From positions 7,055,501-7,119,500 of the forward strand of contig NZ_CP119422.1 of assembly GCF_030506285.1 (NCBI RefSeq): DNA of 64,000 nt, given 5' to 3'. The notes beneath the pieces are model-generated. The model searched no databases, was not told the origin of the DNA, and worked only from the letters and a program-made list of their open reading frames with translations. This DNA is from Catalinimonas niigatensis (lineage in GTDB: Bacteria > Bacteroidota > Bacteroidia > Cytophagales > Cyclobacteriaceae). A program made the translations under genes and the position numbers. Shown one piece after another: positions 41,020-50,140 of the stretch. Positions within the stretch are counted from its first letter, which is position 1. Every line of letters begins with the position of its first letter.

Positions 41020-42642
41020 ATGAAAAGCAGCTTTTATATCCTTTATACTACCATAGTTTTGGTTCTTATGCTCTTCAGTTGTTCGGAAGAACAAGCGGAA
41101 AGAAAACCCAACATCCTTTTTGCCATCAGCGATGATCAGTCATTTCTGCATACCAGCTTTGCGGGCAGAAGCTGGGTGCAGACCCCAGCTTTTGACCAGG
41201 TAGCCAAAAACGGAATCTACTTTACCAACTGCTATGCAGGCTCTCCGGGATGCGCCCCTTCCCGCAGTTCTATCGTCACCGGACGTTATCACTGGCAGAA
41301 TGAACAGTCAGGACAACATGCCTCCGGCTGGCTCAAAAAATATGTGCCTTTTATAGATATGCTGGCTGTCAATGGCTATCATACCGGGCGCACCGGTAAA
41401 GGTGTAGGTCCATTCCAATATGGAGAAGATCCGTTGAGAGCTGAGGATGCTGCCGGTAAAGCCTACAATGAAATAAGGTATGAGGAGGGTAGTACTGAAG
41501 ACGAAAGATTTGCCAGTGGAATCAACAGTACAAACTATTTTGCCAACTTTCAGCTGTTTATGGAAGAGAGGAATGAAGATGAGCCTTTCTTCTTCTGGTA
41601 TGGTGCTACCGAGCCTCATCGGGATTATGAGCTGGATTCATGGAAGCGTCATGGCAAATCACTGGCAGATGTAGAAGTACCTGAATTTCTGCCGGATAAT
41701 GATACGGTGAGAGGCGACCTGCTGGACTATGCCATAGAAATTGAATGGTTTGACCTCCACCTCATGCGTATGATAGAACACTTGGAAGAAATAGGCGAGC
41801 TGGAAAATACCATCATCATCGTCACTGCCGACAACGGGATGCCCTTTCCCCGGGCCAAAGCCAATGCCTATGAATATGGCGTACACGTGCCGCTGGCCAT
41901 CAGCTATCCTAAAGGTTTCCCCACAGGCAGAACTGTGGATGACCCGATCAGCTTTGTAGATCTTGCCCCTACTATTCTGGAACTTACCCAAACCTCTGAA
42001 GAAGGTATGCTGCCTATTTTCGGGAAAAGTATTGCGAACATCCTGGAATCAGAGAAAGAAGGCATCGTAGATGAGTCTAAAAACTATGTGCTGGCAGGCA
42101 GAGAGCGACATTCGGCCTCAAGATACATGAATGCTGGTTATCCGCAACGTGTCATGCGGCAGGGGCGCTTCCTTTATATTTGGAACATGAAGCCCGAACG
42201 CTGGCCTGCCGGAGCACCACAGCGTCTGGTGGGCGGGACTCCGCTTCCGGATTCCAGTGGAGCGGTTTACCCCATGTACGGCATAGACTCAGCCGGTGTA
42301 CACCATTCGGATTGGGCATTTACAGATATAGATGCCTGCCCCACTAAGTCGTTGATCGTAGAGCATTATGATGAGGAAGGACTTAAGAAGTATTTTGAGT
42401 GGGCGGTAGGAAAACGTCCCGAATACGAGCTGTTTGACATAGAAAAAGATCCTGAATGTCTTACTAATTTAGCACAAGACCCTGAGTTCTCTGGCATTAA
42501 AGACCAGATGGATGCCTTGATGGTACAGGATCTTAGACTGACTGAAGACCCAAGGATTGTAGGTCCTAATAAGGAGATTTTTGATACCTACAAGCGTTAC
42601 AGTCCGATGCGGGAATTTCCCAAGCCAGACTGGGCTTTATAA
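41020..42642 (+). CDS. Family S1 sulfatase, lipoprotein
   Basis: The 540-residue protein has a lipoprotein signal (VLVLMLFSCSEE). It then has the arylsulfatase fold: KPNILFAISDDQS with the metal Asp pair, the formylglycine motif CAPSRSSIVTGR with Cys78 as the residue to be oxidised, and GRTGKGVGPFQYG, then FFFWYGATEPHRDYE and VTADNGMPFPRAKAN. A matching maturase (FGE or anSME) is needed but is not in the window. It hydrolyses sulfate esters, probably of algal or glycosaminoglycan sugars outside the cytoplasm. The motif CAPSR is standard. It is the first of three sulfatase genes on this strand, spaced 109 and 132 bases apart. Confidence 0.92.
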   Translation: MKSSFYILYTTIVLVLMLFSCSEEQAERKPNILFAISDDQSFLHTSFAGRSWVQTPAFDQVAKNGIYFTNCYAGSPGCAPSRSSIVTGRYHWQNEQSGQHASGWLKKYVPFIDMLAVNGYHTGRTGKGVGPFQYGEDPLRAEDAAGKAYNEIRYEEGSTEDERFASGINSTNYFANFQLFMEERNEDEPFFFWYGATEPHRDYELDSWKRHGKSLADVEVPEFLPDNDTVRGDLLDYAIEIEWFDLHLMRMIEHLEEIGELENTIIIVTADNGMPFPRAKANAYEYGVHVPLAISYPKGFPTGRTVDDPISFVDLAPTILELTQTSEEGMLPIFGKSIANILESEKEGIVDESKNYVLAGRERHSASRYMNAGYPQRVMRQGRFLYIWNMKPERWPAGAPQRLVGGTPLPDSSGAVYPMYGIDSAGVHHSDWAFTDIDACPTKSLIVEHYDEEGLKKYFEWAVGKRPEYELFDIEKDPECLTNLAQDPEFSGIKDQMDALMVQDLRLTEDPRIVGPNKEIFDTYKRYSPMREFPKPDWAL

Positions 42643-42751
42643 AGTCTTAAACCAGAAAAGGGATTTATAGGAAAAATACAAAAATGATTTTCAATAACGA
42701 GTCATAGCTTAGTCATATTGAAATGATATAAACAGAACCCCATACTTAAAC

Positions 42752-44194
42752 ATGAATCAAGCTACTACAATTTTTACTATTCAGAAGCTCTTATTAAGCT
42801 TATTAATCTTCCTGCTGTTTTGGTCCTGTCAGCAGAACACGACTGATGAAGGAGCTGAACAAACAAGCAGTGAACCGTCGGGGCAGCCTAACTTCGTCAT
42901 TATATTTGCCGATGATCTGGGTTATGGCGATTTGGGGGTGTATGGACATCCTACCATCAAGACACCTCACCTGGATCAAATGGCCCGGGAAGGACAAAAA
43001 TGGACTAATTTTTATGTAGGTGCCAGTGTTTGCACACCTAGCAGGGCAGCTTTGCTCACCGGGCGTTTGCCAGTTAGAAATGGGATGAGCAGCAACAAAA
43101 GCAGGGTGCTCTTTCCGAATTCACTGCATGGTTTGCCGGAAGGTGAAATCACCCTGGCAGAGCAACTCAAAAAAGCTGGCTATGCTACCGCAGCTATCGG
43201 CAAATGGCATTTGGGTCATCGGGAGCAATACCTGCCTACCAACAATGGCTTTGATCTGTATTTTGGCATTCCCTATTCCAATGATATGGATAGAGTAACC
43301 GACAAAAACTACTGGGAATTTGCCGACTCAATACCTACTGACTATTATAATGTCCCCTTGATGCGGAATACCGAAATTATAGAGCGTCCGGCAGATCAAA
43401 ATACGATTACCAAAAGATATACCGAAGAAGCTATTGGCTTTATTAAAGAACATAAAGAAGAACCTTTCTTTGTCTATCTGGCACATAACCTTCCTCATAT
43501 TCCACTCTTTGCTTCTGAGGAGTTTCTGGGCAAAAGTGAGCGGGGATTATATGGAGATGTAGTAGAAGAGATTGACCATGGGGTAGGGCAAATTCTGGCA
43601 ACTTTGAAAGAACAAGGACTGGCAGAGAATACAATCGTTGTCTTCACTTCGGACAATGGTCCCTGGTTATCTTTTAAAACGCATGGAGGCAGTGCCGGAT
43701 TGCTGAGAGCCGGAAAAGGTACTACCTGGGAAGGTGGCATGAGAGAACCCTGCATCTTTTGGGCACCGGACAGGATCAAACCCGCTGTGATTACCGGTCT
43801 GGGTACGACTATGGATCTGTTTACTACCTTCAGTACTATGGCTGGTGTTGCTATTCCTGATGATAGGGTTATGGATGGCGTGGATCTCACAGCTACTTTA
43901 TTTCATAAGGAACCCAGCCCGAGAGAAGCTGTGCTCTATTATCGCGGACCTGAGCTATATGCTGTTCGCCTGGGTGATTATAAAGCCCACTATTTCACCC
44001 AGGGCGAATATGGAATGTTCGGGGGAAAAGAGGCACATGCCACACCTGTTCTTTATAATCTGAGTGTAGATCCTTCAGAGCAATATGATGTGGCAGAACA
44101 GCATCCTGAAATTATAGAACAGATTAATGCTTATGTCAAAGAACACCGCTCAAATTTAGTGGTAGGTGAAGACCAACTGGCGGATAGAGAATAA
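42752..44194 (+). CDS. Family S1 sulfatase (arylsulfatase A-like), lipoprotein
   Basis: The 480-residue protein has a lipoprotein signal (LLLSLLIFLLFWSCQQ). The sulfatase core reads NFVIIFADDLGYGDLGVYGHPTIKTPHLD, the motif CTPSRAALLTGRLPVRNG with formylglycine Cys94, IGKWHLGH with the catalytic Lys/His, FFVYLAHNLPHIPLFAS and FTSDNGPW. These residues fit the arylsulfatase A-like subfamily, with all catalytic positions in place. The pair NNGFDLYFGIPYSNDMD is also typical. It would act in the periplasm or on the cell surface on sulfated sugars. It shares this cluster with two other sulfatases of different sequence, so the three probably remove different sulfate groups. Confidence 0.93.
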   Translation: MNQATTIFTIQKLLLSLLIFLLFWSCQQNTTDEGAEQTSSEPSGQPNFVIIFADDLGYGDLGVYGHPTIKTPHLDQMAREGQKWTNFYVGASVCTPSRAALLTGRLPVRNGMSSNKSRVLFPNSLHGLPEGEITLAEQLKKAGYATAAIGKWHLGHREQYLPTNNGFDLYFGIPYSNDMDRVTDKNYWEFADSIPTDYYNVPLMRNTEIIERPADQNTITKRYTEEAIGFIKEHKEEPFFVYLAHNLPHIPLFASEEFLGKSERGLYGDVVEEIDHGVGQILATLKEQGLAENTIVVFTSDNGPWLSFKTHGGSAGLLRAGKGTTWEGGMREPCIFWAPDRIKPAVITGLGTTMDLFTTFSTMAGVAIPDDRVMDGVDLTATLFHKEPSPREAVLYYRGPELYAVRLGDYKAHYFTQGEYGMFGGKEAHATPVLYNLSVDPSEQYDVAEQHPEIIEQINAYVKEHRSNLVVGEDQLADRE

Positions 44195-44326
44195 GAAACT
44201 TATGCTTCTGCTTTTTAGTGAGCCGGTTCAGACAGATTGGAAGAGTATAATTTTATATCGCTGGCAATTTATTAAATTGTTTGCTGAAATGTCAGCATGA
44301 TTTATCAGAACATACAACCTAATGCT

Positions 44327-46147
44327 ATGAAAAAACATACGTATATCTTTATGATCGGTGCCATCTTTAATCTCTTGTTTAGCATAACATCAGCGGCACA
44401 AGACCAACCCAATATCCTCTGGATCGTGAGTGAAGACAACAGTCCGTTGATAGGAGCCTATGGAGATGAGTTTGCCACTACACCAAATATTGATCAGTTA
44501 GCCTCTGAAGGGGTACTCTACCAAAATGCTTTTGCTGCTGCTCCGGTCTGCGCCCCTTCACGCTCTACTTTGATCACTGGCGTATGGCCCACTAGCATGG
44601 GTACGCAACACATGCGCAGCACCTATCCCATTCCTGAGATGATCAAGTTTTTTCCCAGATACCTGAGAGAAGCAGGTTATTACACCAGTAACAATGTCAA
44701 GAAAGACTACAATACCGTAGACCAGCCCGAAGCCTGGGACGAATCCAGCAACGAGGCTACTTACAAGAACAGGAAAGAAGGTCAGCCTTTCTTCTCTGTA
44801 TTTAACACCACCATCTCTCATGAGAGCTCACTGCACGAGCCGCTGGCAAGCCTTGCCCATGATCCTGAGAAAGTACCCATTCCCCCTTACCATCCGCGTA
44901 CTCCTGAGATGAAGCATGACTGGGCACAATACTATGACAAAGTGCAGATGATGGATGCCAAAGTAGGAGAGGTGCTCAAAGAACTGGAAGCATCGGGTCT
45001 GGCTGAAAATACCATCGTCTTTTACTACAGCGATCATGGAGGGGTGCTGGGCAGAAGTAAGCGCTTTATGTATGAATCAGGTTTGCACATACCACTCATC
45101 ATCCGCTTTCCTGAAAAGTACCAGCATCTGGCACCGGGCAAAGCAGGCAGCAAAACCGACCGCATAGTAACTTTTGTAGACTTTGCACCCACCATCCTGA
45201 GCATGGCCGGAGTGAAAATACCAGAATACATGCAGGGACAGGCTTTTCTGGGAGAGCAGCAGGCAGAGTCCAGAGAATATGCTCCGGCATTTAGGGGTAG
45301 AATGGATGAACGTATAGACATGTCAAGATCAGTAAGAGACAAAAAATACCGCTACATCAGAAACTATTTGCCCCATAAGATTTACGCCCAACATATAGAA
45401 TACCTGTGGAGAGCCCCGTCTATGCAATCCTGGGAGCAGGCTTATCGTGCCGGTGAGCTCAATGAAGTGCAGGCAAAATTCTGGGGCACCAAGCCAGTAG
45501 AAGAGTTGTATGATGTAGAAGCTGACCCGCATAACGTAAAAAACCTGGCAGAAGACCCACAGCATCAGTCTATACTGCAACGAATGCGAAAAGCCAATCA
45601 GCAGTGGATGCTTGATGTCAGAGATGTGGGCTTCATTCCTGAGGCCATGATAGAAGACATAGCCAAAAATACGACTTTGTACGAATATGCCAGGAGCGGA
45701 GTGTATCCTCTGAAGCAAATCATCAGGGCAGTGGAAGAGGTAACAGAAGGAGATACCAGGAAAATAGAAAAGCATCTGCTGTCGGAAAATCCGGTGATAC
45801 GCTACTGGGCAGCTACAGCCGCTACTATACATACAGAAAAAGCTGCTGCGGTGAAAGAGGAGTTAAAGAAGCTTACCCATGATCCGGAAACTGCTGTACG
45901 TATAGCCGCCGCAGAAGCTTTGTATCATCTGGGAGAAAAAGAGCTTGCTGTACAGACGCTAAACGATGCCCTGACAGTAGACAATGAAATGGCAAGGGTA
46001 CAGGCCATCAATGTACTGGAAACCATGCAGCAAGATGCAAAATCTGCTTTACCTGCTGTGAAAGCCATACTACCTGATGATCCAGACAACAATGACTACG
46101 ATGTGAGGGCAGCACGCAGTCTGGTGGAAAAGTTGGAAAATAATTAA
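44327..46147 (+). CDS. Family S1 sulfatase with C-terminal HEAT-repeat domain
   Basis: The product is 606 residues from ATG 44327 and has a cleavable signal peptide (YIFMIGAIFNLLFSITSAAQ). The sulfatase core (about 25-470) shows NILWIVSEDNSPLIGAYGDE, CAPSRSTLITGVWP with formylglycine Cys75, FSVFNTTISHESS and FYYSDHGGVLGRSK. From about residue 490 come HEAT-like helical repeats: VIRYWAATAATIHTEKA, LTHDPETAVRIAAAEALYHLGEKELAVQTL and MARVQAINVLETM. Such C-terminal HEAT parts occur in the heparan-sulfatase-like S1 subfamilies of Bacteroidota and Planctomycetota and may bind substrate. It lies 132 bases after the second sulfatase gene and closes the cluster. Confidence 0.9.
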   Translation: MKKHTYIFMIGAIFNLLFSITSAAQDQPNILWIVSEDNSPLIGAYGDEFATTPNIDQLASEGVLYQNAFAAAPVCAPSRSTLITGVWPTSMGTQHMRSTYPIPEMIKFFPRYLREAGYYTSNNVKKDYNTVDQPEAWDESSNEATYKNRKEGQPFFSVFNTTISHESSLHEPLASLAHDPEKVPIPPYHPRTPEMKHDWAQYYDKVQMMDAKVGEVLKELEASGLAENTIVFYYSDHGGVLGRSKRFMYESGLHIPLIIRFPEKYQHLAPGKAGSKTDRIVTFVDFAPTILSMAGVKIPEYMQGQAFLGEQQAESREYAPAFRGRMDERIDMSRSVRDKKYRYIRNYLPHKIYAQHIEYLWRAPSMQSWEQAYRAGELNEVQAKFWGTKPVEELYDVEADPHNVKNLAEDPQHQSILQRMRKANQQWMLDVRDVGFIPEAMIEDIAKNTTLYEYARSGVYPLKQIIRAVEEVTEGDTRKIEKHLLSENPVIRYWAATAATIHTEKAAAVKEELKKLTHDPETAVRIAAAEALYHLGEKELAVQTLNDALTVDNEMARVQAINVLETMQQDAKSALPAVKAILPDDPDNNDYDVRAARSLVEKLENN

Positions 46148-46735
46148 CAAAATTAGCAAAAGAGAAAGCCCTGATTAAAACCGATCAATAAATTTGTAAA
46201 TTCCTGATAACAAAGGTTATTCAACTTTTTATGTCCGTATGTTTACTATCAATCCGTTCCCTGACAAGAACATACCCACCAGGGAGGACGGGATTGAGGT
46301 GTATCCAATAGAAGTAATGCATGTTCTTTTCGTCATTATGTCGTTCCAGTATGTAAAGACCTTGAGGATAAGCTTAAAGTTTTCTTAATCATATTTATTC
46401 AGTCAGAGACAATGCCAGCTTGGGTATAGAGGTATTGGTTGAAACAAGCAGCGATAACTTCTGTGTAGAGTTATCACGGAGCAAACCTTCTGTTTACAGA
46501 TGGTAAATATCTACTACAAAACGCTCTCCGGAGGATCATACCTTATGATTTTATGTGATACTACGTAAATGCAATAAAAGTAACAGACATATAACAACAC
46601 GATTTATATTTCGAATGAATTTTGAAATATGCTTACAATCGTATGAGCTTCTATTTTATTATTGATGGAAATAAAGTGTAAATTCAAGAGCAACTTATCT
46701 TAATAAACTTATCTATCGCTTAAAAATTTATATAC
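46148..46735. other. Intergenic region with possible coding remnants
   Basis: No full gene is seen in these 588 bases. On the plus strand a 49-codon frame at 46239-46388 starts MFTINPFPDKNIPTREDG. After it, in another frame, protein-like sequence RDNASLGIEVLVETSS appears at about 46405-46452, ending at a stop at 46502. Together they could be a decayed gene. The rest is AT-rich, and the promoter of the methyltransferase at 46736 must lie near its end. No terminator is obvious after the sulfatase stop. Confidence 0.3.
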
Positions 46736-47638
46736 ATGGCAGATAAAGTAGATTTAGATTATACCTATTCTACACTTGACCAGATATTTCGGCTGAGTAT
46801 AGGAGAAACAGGCGACTACAGTGGCGCTAAGTATGATGGAGACTTTTCTATGTCATTGGAAGAGGCGCAAAGAGCCAAACATGCTTTTATCGCTGACCAA
46901 CTAAACATTATTTCAGGGAGTAATGTGCTGGATATGGGATGTGGCTGGGGGCCTTTTGTCCGATATGCAACAGAAGAAAGAGGAGCACACTGTATTGGTC
47001 TTAGTTTATCGGAAGGTCAGGTCAAATCTTGCCGTCAAAAAGGAATGGAGGTTTACCTGAAAGATTGTAGAACGATCACACCTAAAGACTTTGGTACCTT
47101 CGATGCCATAGTATCTCTGGGAGCCTTTGAGCATTTTTGTTCAGTAGAAGAATACAAGGCTGGGCAGCAGGAAACATTGTATCGGAGATTTTTTCAGACC
47201 GTTTATAACTTGTTGCCTGCAAGAGGAAGGTTCTACTTGCAGACCATGGTCTATGATAAAAACATGATGGCTTATGAAGATATAGATATACATGCCTCAA
47301 AGGGTTCTGATGCTTATATCATGGCTTTGATGCTTAAACAGTTTCCTGGTTCCTGGTTACCCTACGGTTCAGAAATGGTGATCAGAAATGCTGAACCTCT
47401 GTTTAAGCTCATTCACATCAGTAGTGGTAAACGGGATTACATAGAAACCTTACAACAATGGAAAAAAAGATTTCGTAGCTTTCAGCTTAAGAAATACGGA
47501 TTGTACTTGCAGAAATATATGACAGACAAAGAGTTTAGGCATAAAGTAGCTGTATTTGGCATTGATGCTAATAAAATTTGCTTTGAGCGGGAGATCATGG
47601 ATCATTACCGTATGGTATTTGAGAAGATAGAAAAATAA
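46736..47638 (+). CDS. Cyclopropane-fatty-acid-synthase-like SAM methyltransferase
   Basis: The 300-residue protein belongs to the Mycolic_acid/CFA synthase type of Rossmann methyltransferases. It shows LDYTYSTLDQIFRLSIGETGDYSGAKYDGD, the region that in the family opens the lipid cavity. The SAM motif follows, NVLDMGCGWGPFVRYATEERGAHCIGLSLSEGQV, then FDAIVSLGAFEHFCSVEEYKAGQQ and FYLQTMVYDKNM. The length is shorter than E. coli CFA synthase (382), because the N-terminal dimer domain is missing, as in mycobacterial-type enzymes. A lipid or another small substrate may be methylated; methyl donation in the cytoplasm is certain only by family. It is transcribed alone. Confidence 0.85.
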   Translation: MADKVDLDYTYSTLDQIFRLSIGETGDYSGAKYDGDFSMSLEEAQRAKHAFIADQLNIISGSNVLDMGCGWGPFVRYATEERGAHCIGLSLSEGQVKSCRQKGMEVYLKDCRTITPKDFGTFDAIVSLGAFEHFCSVEEYKAGQQETLYRRFFQTVYNLLPARGRFYLQTMVYDKNMMAYEDIDIHASKGSDAYIMALMLKQFPGSWLPYGSEMVIRNAEPLFKLIHISSGKRDYIETLQQWKKRFRSFQLKKYGLYLQKYMTDKEFRHKVAVFGIDANKICFEREIMDHYRMVFEKIEK

Positions 47639-47790
47639 GCTGTGATCAACAGATTTTCTTCGTCGTTTTAGTTGAAATATGTTCTGATATAGGACATAAA
47701 GATAGTGGGTGCCTTTAGGTATGTACATAGAATATTCCTTTTCTTGATATGTAATCAGACTGTCTCTTAGGGTATAAATTTTTAACACAA

Positions 47791-47821
47791 AAAAAGTCTC
47801 TGTTGAAAGAGACTTTTTTAT
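47791..47821. terminator. Bidirectional terminator between convergent genes
   Basis: AAAAAGTCTC (47791-47800) pairs with GAGACTTTTT (47810-47819) around a nine-base loop, with A-rich and T-rich flanks on either side. It can stop both the methyltransferase transcript and the minus-strand lipoprotein transcript that ends at 47838. Confidence 0.75.
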
Positions 47822-47837
47822 CAAACCTATTAAGTGG

Positions 47838-48491
47838 TTATTTCTGAACAACGATTTCTATAGTGAGGGGTGACTTATCCACAATTCTGATGGCACCATA
47901 TTTGGCCGGTGCGCGATCTGTTTTAAAGCTATATATATCACCAGTCTGGTAGTTACCCATGCTCAGCGATCCATTGGGTTCGTTGAGGTCCCACTCGTAA
48001 GCTACTGTGAATAAGTTGGGATGATTTTCCGCTGCATTTTGCAGGTCTGTTACATTCATGCCTGACAATTTGAAAAGTGTTTTTTTTGTGCGTGTAGTAT
48101 AGTTGAGTGAACCGATTTGATCCGTTGCTGCCAGACTAAAATAAATGGACATATCAGCATTATCAGTATTTTGAGGGCTTGTATTGTTCAGGTACAATAC
48201 ACTGTTTACTGATCCGGTCACAGTACTAAAAATAGAGGGTATTTTTTGTACGTCACTAACGTCCCATTCTCCACCACCCCAGACAATTCTCCATCCTTTG
48301 GCGCCATCAAAATCCCGTTTAATGACTTGCTTCACAAAAGGTAGATTCTTGTGTGGAGGATTAGAGATGATTTCATCAGTAGGAGAGAAACGATGCGACA
48401 ATTCATCCCCCATGGGATCTTCACAGCCAAAGAAAAGTATACTGCCCATTGAAATTATGAGGATGATGAAAGAATTTATTTGCGTTTTCAT
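47838..48491 (-). CDS. Lipoprotein of unknown function
   Basis: The 217-residue product has a lipoprotein signal ending SMGSILFFGCEDP (acylated Cys around residue 23). The mature part is mostly beta-like: VKQVIKRDFDGAKGWRIVWGGGEWDVSDV, GSVNSVLYLNNTSPQNTDNADMSIYFSL and GAIRIVDKSPLTIEIVVQ. I recognise no family. The opening CEDPMGDELS resembles CEDPLEGDIS of the plus-strand lipoprotein at 49613, which suggests the two share an origin or a location signal. It is followed on the same strand, 74 bases upstream, by the Cys-repeat lipoprotein gene. Confidence 0.6.
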   Translation of the reverse strand: MKTQINSFIILIISMGSILFFGCEDPMGDELSHRFSPTDEIISNPPHKNLPFVKQVIKRDFDGAKGWRIVWGGGEWDVSDVQKIPSIFSTVTGSVNSVLYLNNTSPQNTDNADMSIYFSLAATDQIGSLNYTTRTKKTLFKLSGMNVTDLQNAAENHPNLFTVAYEWDLNEPNGSLSMGNYQTGDIYSFKTDRAPAKYGAIRIVDKSPLTIEIVVQK

Positions 48492-48565
48492 GAGATAGAA
48501 ATTTTAAGGTTTTAAATATACTGGATAGCAATTTTTCGAAGCAGGTAAGCTTTATTAAAAGAAAT

Positions 48566-49243
48566 TTACCAGCCAGCTTCAAGAAAAAGTTGCTGGTTAC
48601 TATTACATTCATTGAGGAGGATATATTTTCCGGTTTCAGGATCAATCATCCAGGTATAGTTAGTAAAAGGGCAGAACAATTGATTCTTCTGTATCTTATT
48701 AACAATCATAAGCGGAGGGGCACTCTGACGGCAAGGATCACTCTCTGTTTTGCACTTATCATATAGAATGTAGTTGCCAGTCTTTGGGTCAATACACCAC
48801 ACTAATTCGGTACATGCAGGTCTGCCACAAGGGTTATCCGTTACACACTTGTCATAGAAAATGTACTTGCCTGTCTGGGGATCAATACAAATGTATAGAT
48901 CAGGACAATGACCTCTCTGTCCGGGGGAAAAAAAGTTTATTTTTTGCCCATCCCGTTTCCGAATGAAGTAACCGGCGATTTGTCCTTTTTGGATGTTGGC
49001 ATATAGCACACTGCCGGTCATTTTATTTTGACGCAGGCGCTGGTAGCCATCCTTTTCCAAAGAAATCGGTGCAATGTCAAGCACTTCATAATTTCTGCTC
49101 GGAGTACTGTTTGTGACTGACGCATCTTTTGCAAAGTCTGCCGGCAAAGATACCGGGCCTTGCAGGCTCTCTTCTTGTTCACAAGCCCACAGGGTGAAAA
49201 GGATCACCCCAAAGGAAATAAAAAACTTAAACGCATTCATCAT
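48566..49243 (-). CDS. Lipoprotein with threefold Cys-bounded IDP-TG-KYI repeat
   Basis: The product is about 225 residues from ATG 49243 (a start at 49291 would add 16). It has a lipoprotein signal ending FGVILFTLWACEQ. The C-terminal half contains three copies of a unit of about 17 residues: CIDPQTGKYIFYDKC, CIDPKTGNYILYDKC and MIDPETGKYILLNEC. They are spaced about 33-50 residues apart, with further Cys pairs between (CGRPAC, CRQSAP). The first two units are closed by Cys at both ends and could form disulfide loops; the third has Met in place of the first Cys. I know no named family. It may be a surface adhesin or sensor. It is divergent from the lipoprotein/TPR-kinase operon at 49613. Confidence 0.6.
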   Translation of the reverse strand: MMNAFKFFISFGVILFTLWACEQEESLQGPVSLPADFAKDASVTNSTPSRNYEVLDIAPISLEKDGYQRLRQNKMTGSVLYANIQKGQIAGYFIRKRDGQKINFFSPGQRGHCPDLYICIDPQTGKYIFYDKCVTDNPCGRPACTELVWCIDPKTGNYILYDKCKTESDPCRQSAPPLMIVNKIQKNQLFCPFTNYTWMIDPETGKYILLNECNSNQQLFLEAGW

Positions 49244-49612
49244 TGAAAATGGATTAGTATGGTGCCTACTCTCTTTTAGGCTTTTCGACATCCGCCTTGT
49301 ACAGGATTAGCGCGTTTTTCTGTACACTTGATGTCTGTTGGTCATGGGATGATAGGTATATGTCACACAAAAAATACCCGTAATTGGTACTAGACGGAGA
49401 CGTATTGGTAGCGGTAGGATTTCAATTCATAAACTGACCATTTTGTCTGGTAATGCATGATATCAATTGAAAGATGGTATTCATTAACCCATCACCGGGA
49501 ATAGTCAACCTGATGCTTTGTAAAAGCAACTACGTAACCTTTTGAAGGAAAAGGTATTACGTTTGACCTTTTGACACTTACCAAGAGGTACATCACCTAA
49601 ACCCTGACAGCC
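49244..49612. other. Divergent intergenic region with a leader hairpin
   Basis: These 369 bases carry the promoters of both divergent lipoprotein genes. An imperfect hairpin at 49532-49562 (ACGTAACCTTTT against AAAAGGTATTACGT, with a two-base bulge) lies 50 bases before ATG 49613. No exact TAnnTTTG/TTG pair was found, and there is no coding frame worth noting. Confidence 0.35.
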
Positions 49613-50140
49613 ATGAAAATGCGCCCTCTTACCATCGTATCCTACCTCATTTTTCTTTTGTTTACAATTGCATGTGAAGACCCTTTGGAAGGAGACATTA
49701 GCCCTCAGCATACGCAAGTGGGAGATTTCAAATACACTTCCGCCACTCACTGGGTCTTTTTATACAATACTGAAAACAAACCTGATGGAAATCACCTCAT
49801 TGGCATCAACCCAGATACCCAAAGTAAAATTTATGTGAGAATTATAGATGGAGTCGTAATAGATGCATGGGGGACTTCATCCAATTTTATAGGAATTACA
49901 AATCTATATCCATCGACGTCAACACATAATTTTGACCTAAGTGATCGTATTGATCCGATAGAAGGCCAGCCCAAATCATCAGTACTACCCCAGTTAACTG
50001 GTTGCCCTTATGATGTTTTCTGTCATCCTGACCCCCAGACATTTCAGAATAGCTGTATTCATGTGAAACAGCAAAAATCATCCAAAGCATGTATCCCCTG
50101 GGAAGGTGAAATCATAGTGTATATTCCTTTATCCCTATAG
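49613..50140 (+). CDS. Lipoprotein of unknown function in LytTR operon
   Basis: The 175-residue product has a lipoprotein signal (SYLIFLLFTIACEDP, acylated Cys around residue 21). The mature sequence is beta-rich with HWVFLYNTENKPDGNHLIGINPDTQSKIYVRIIDG. It has several Cys near the end (CPYDVFC, SCIHVKQQKSSKAC) that may form disulfides. No family is recognised. The phrase INPDTQSKIYV is faintly like the IDPxTGKYI repeat of the divergent gene at 48566, so a distant relation is possible. Its stop lies directly before the TPR-kinase ATG, so the two genes are one operon. It could be the envelope partner of that sensor. Confidence 0.55.
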   Translation: MKMRPLTIVSYLIFLLFTIACEDPLEGDISPQHTQVGDFKYTSATHWVFLYNTENKPDGNHLIGINPDTQSKIYVRIIDGVVIDAWGTSSNFIGITNLYPSTSTHNFDLSDRIDPIEGQPKSSVLPQLTGCPYDVFCHPDPQTFQNSCIHVKQQKSSKACIPWEGEIIVYIPLSL

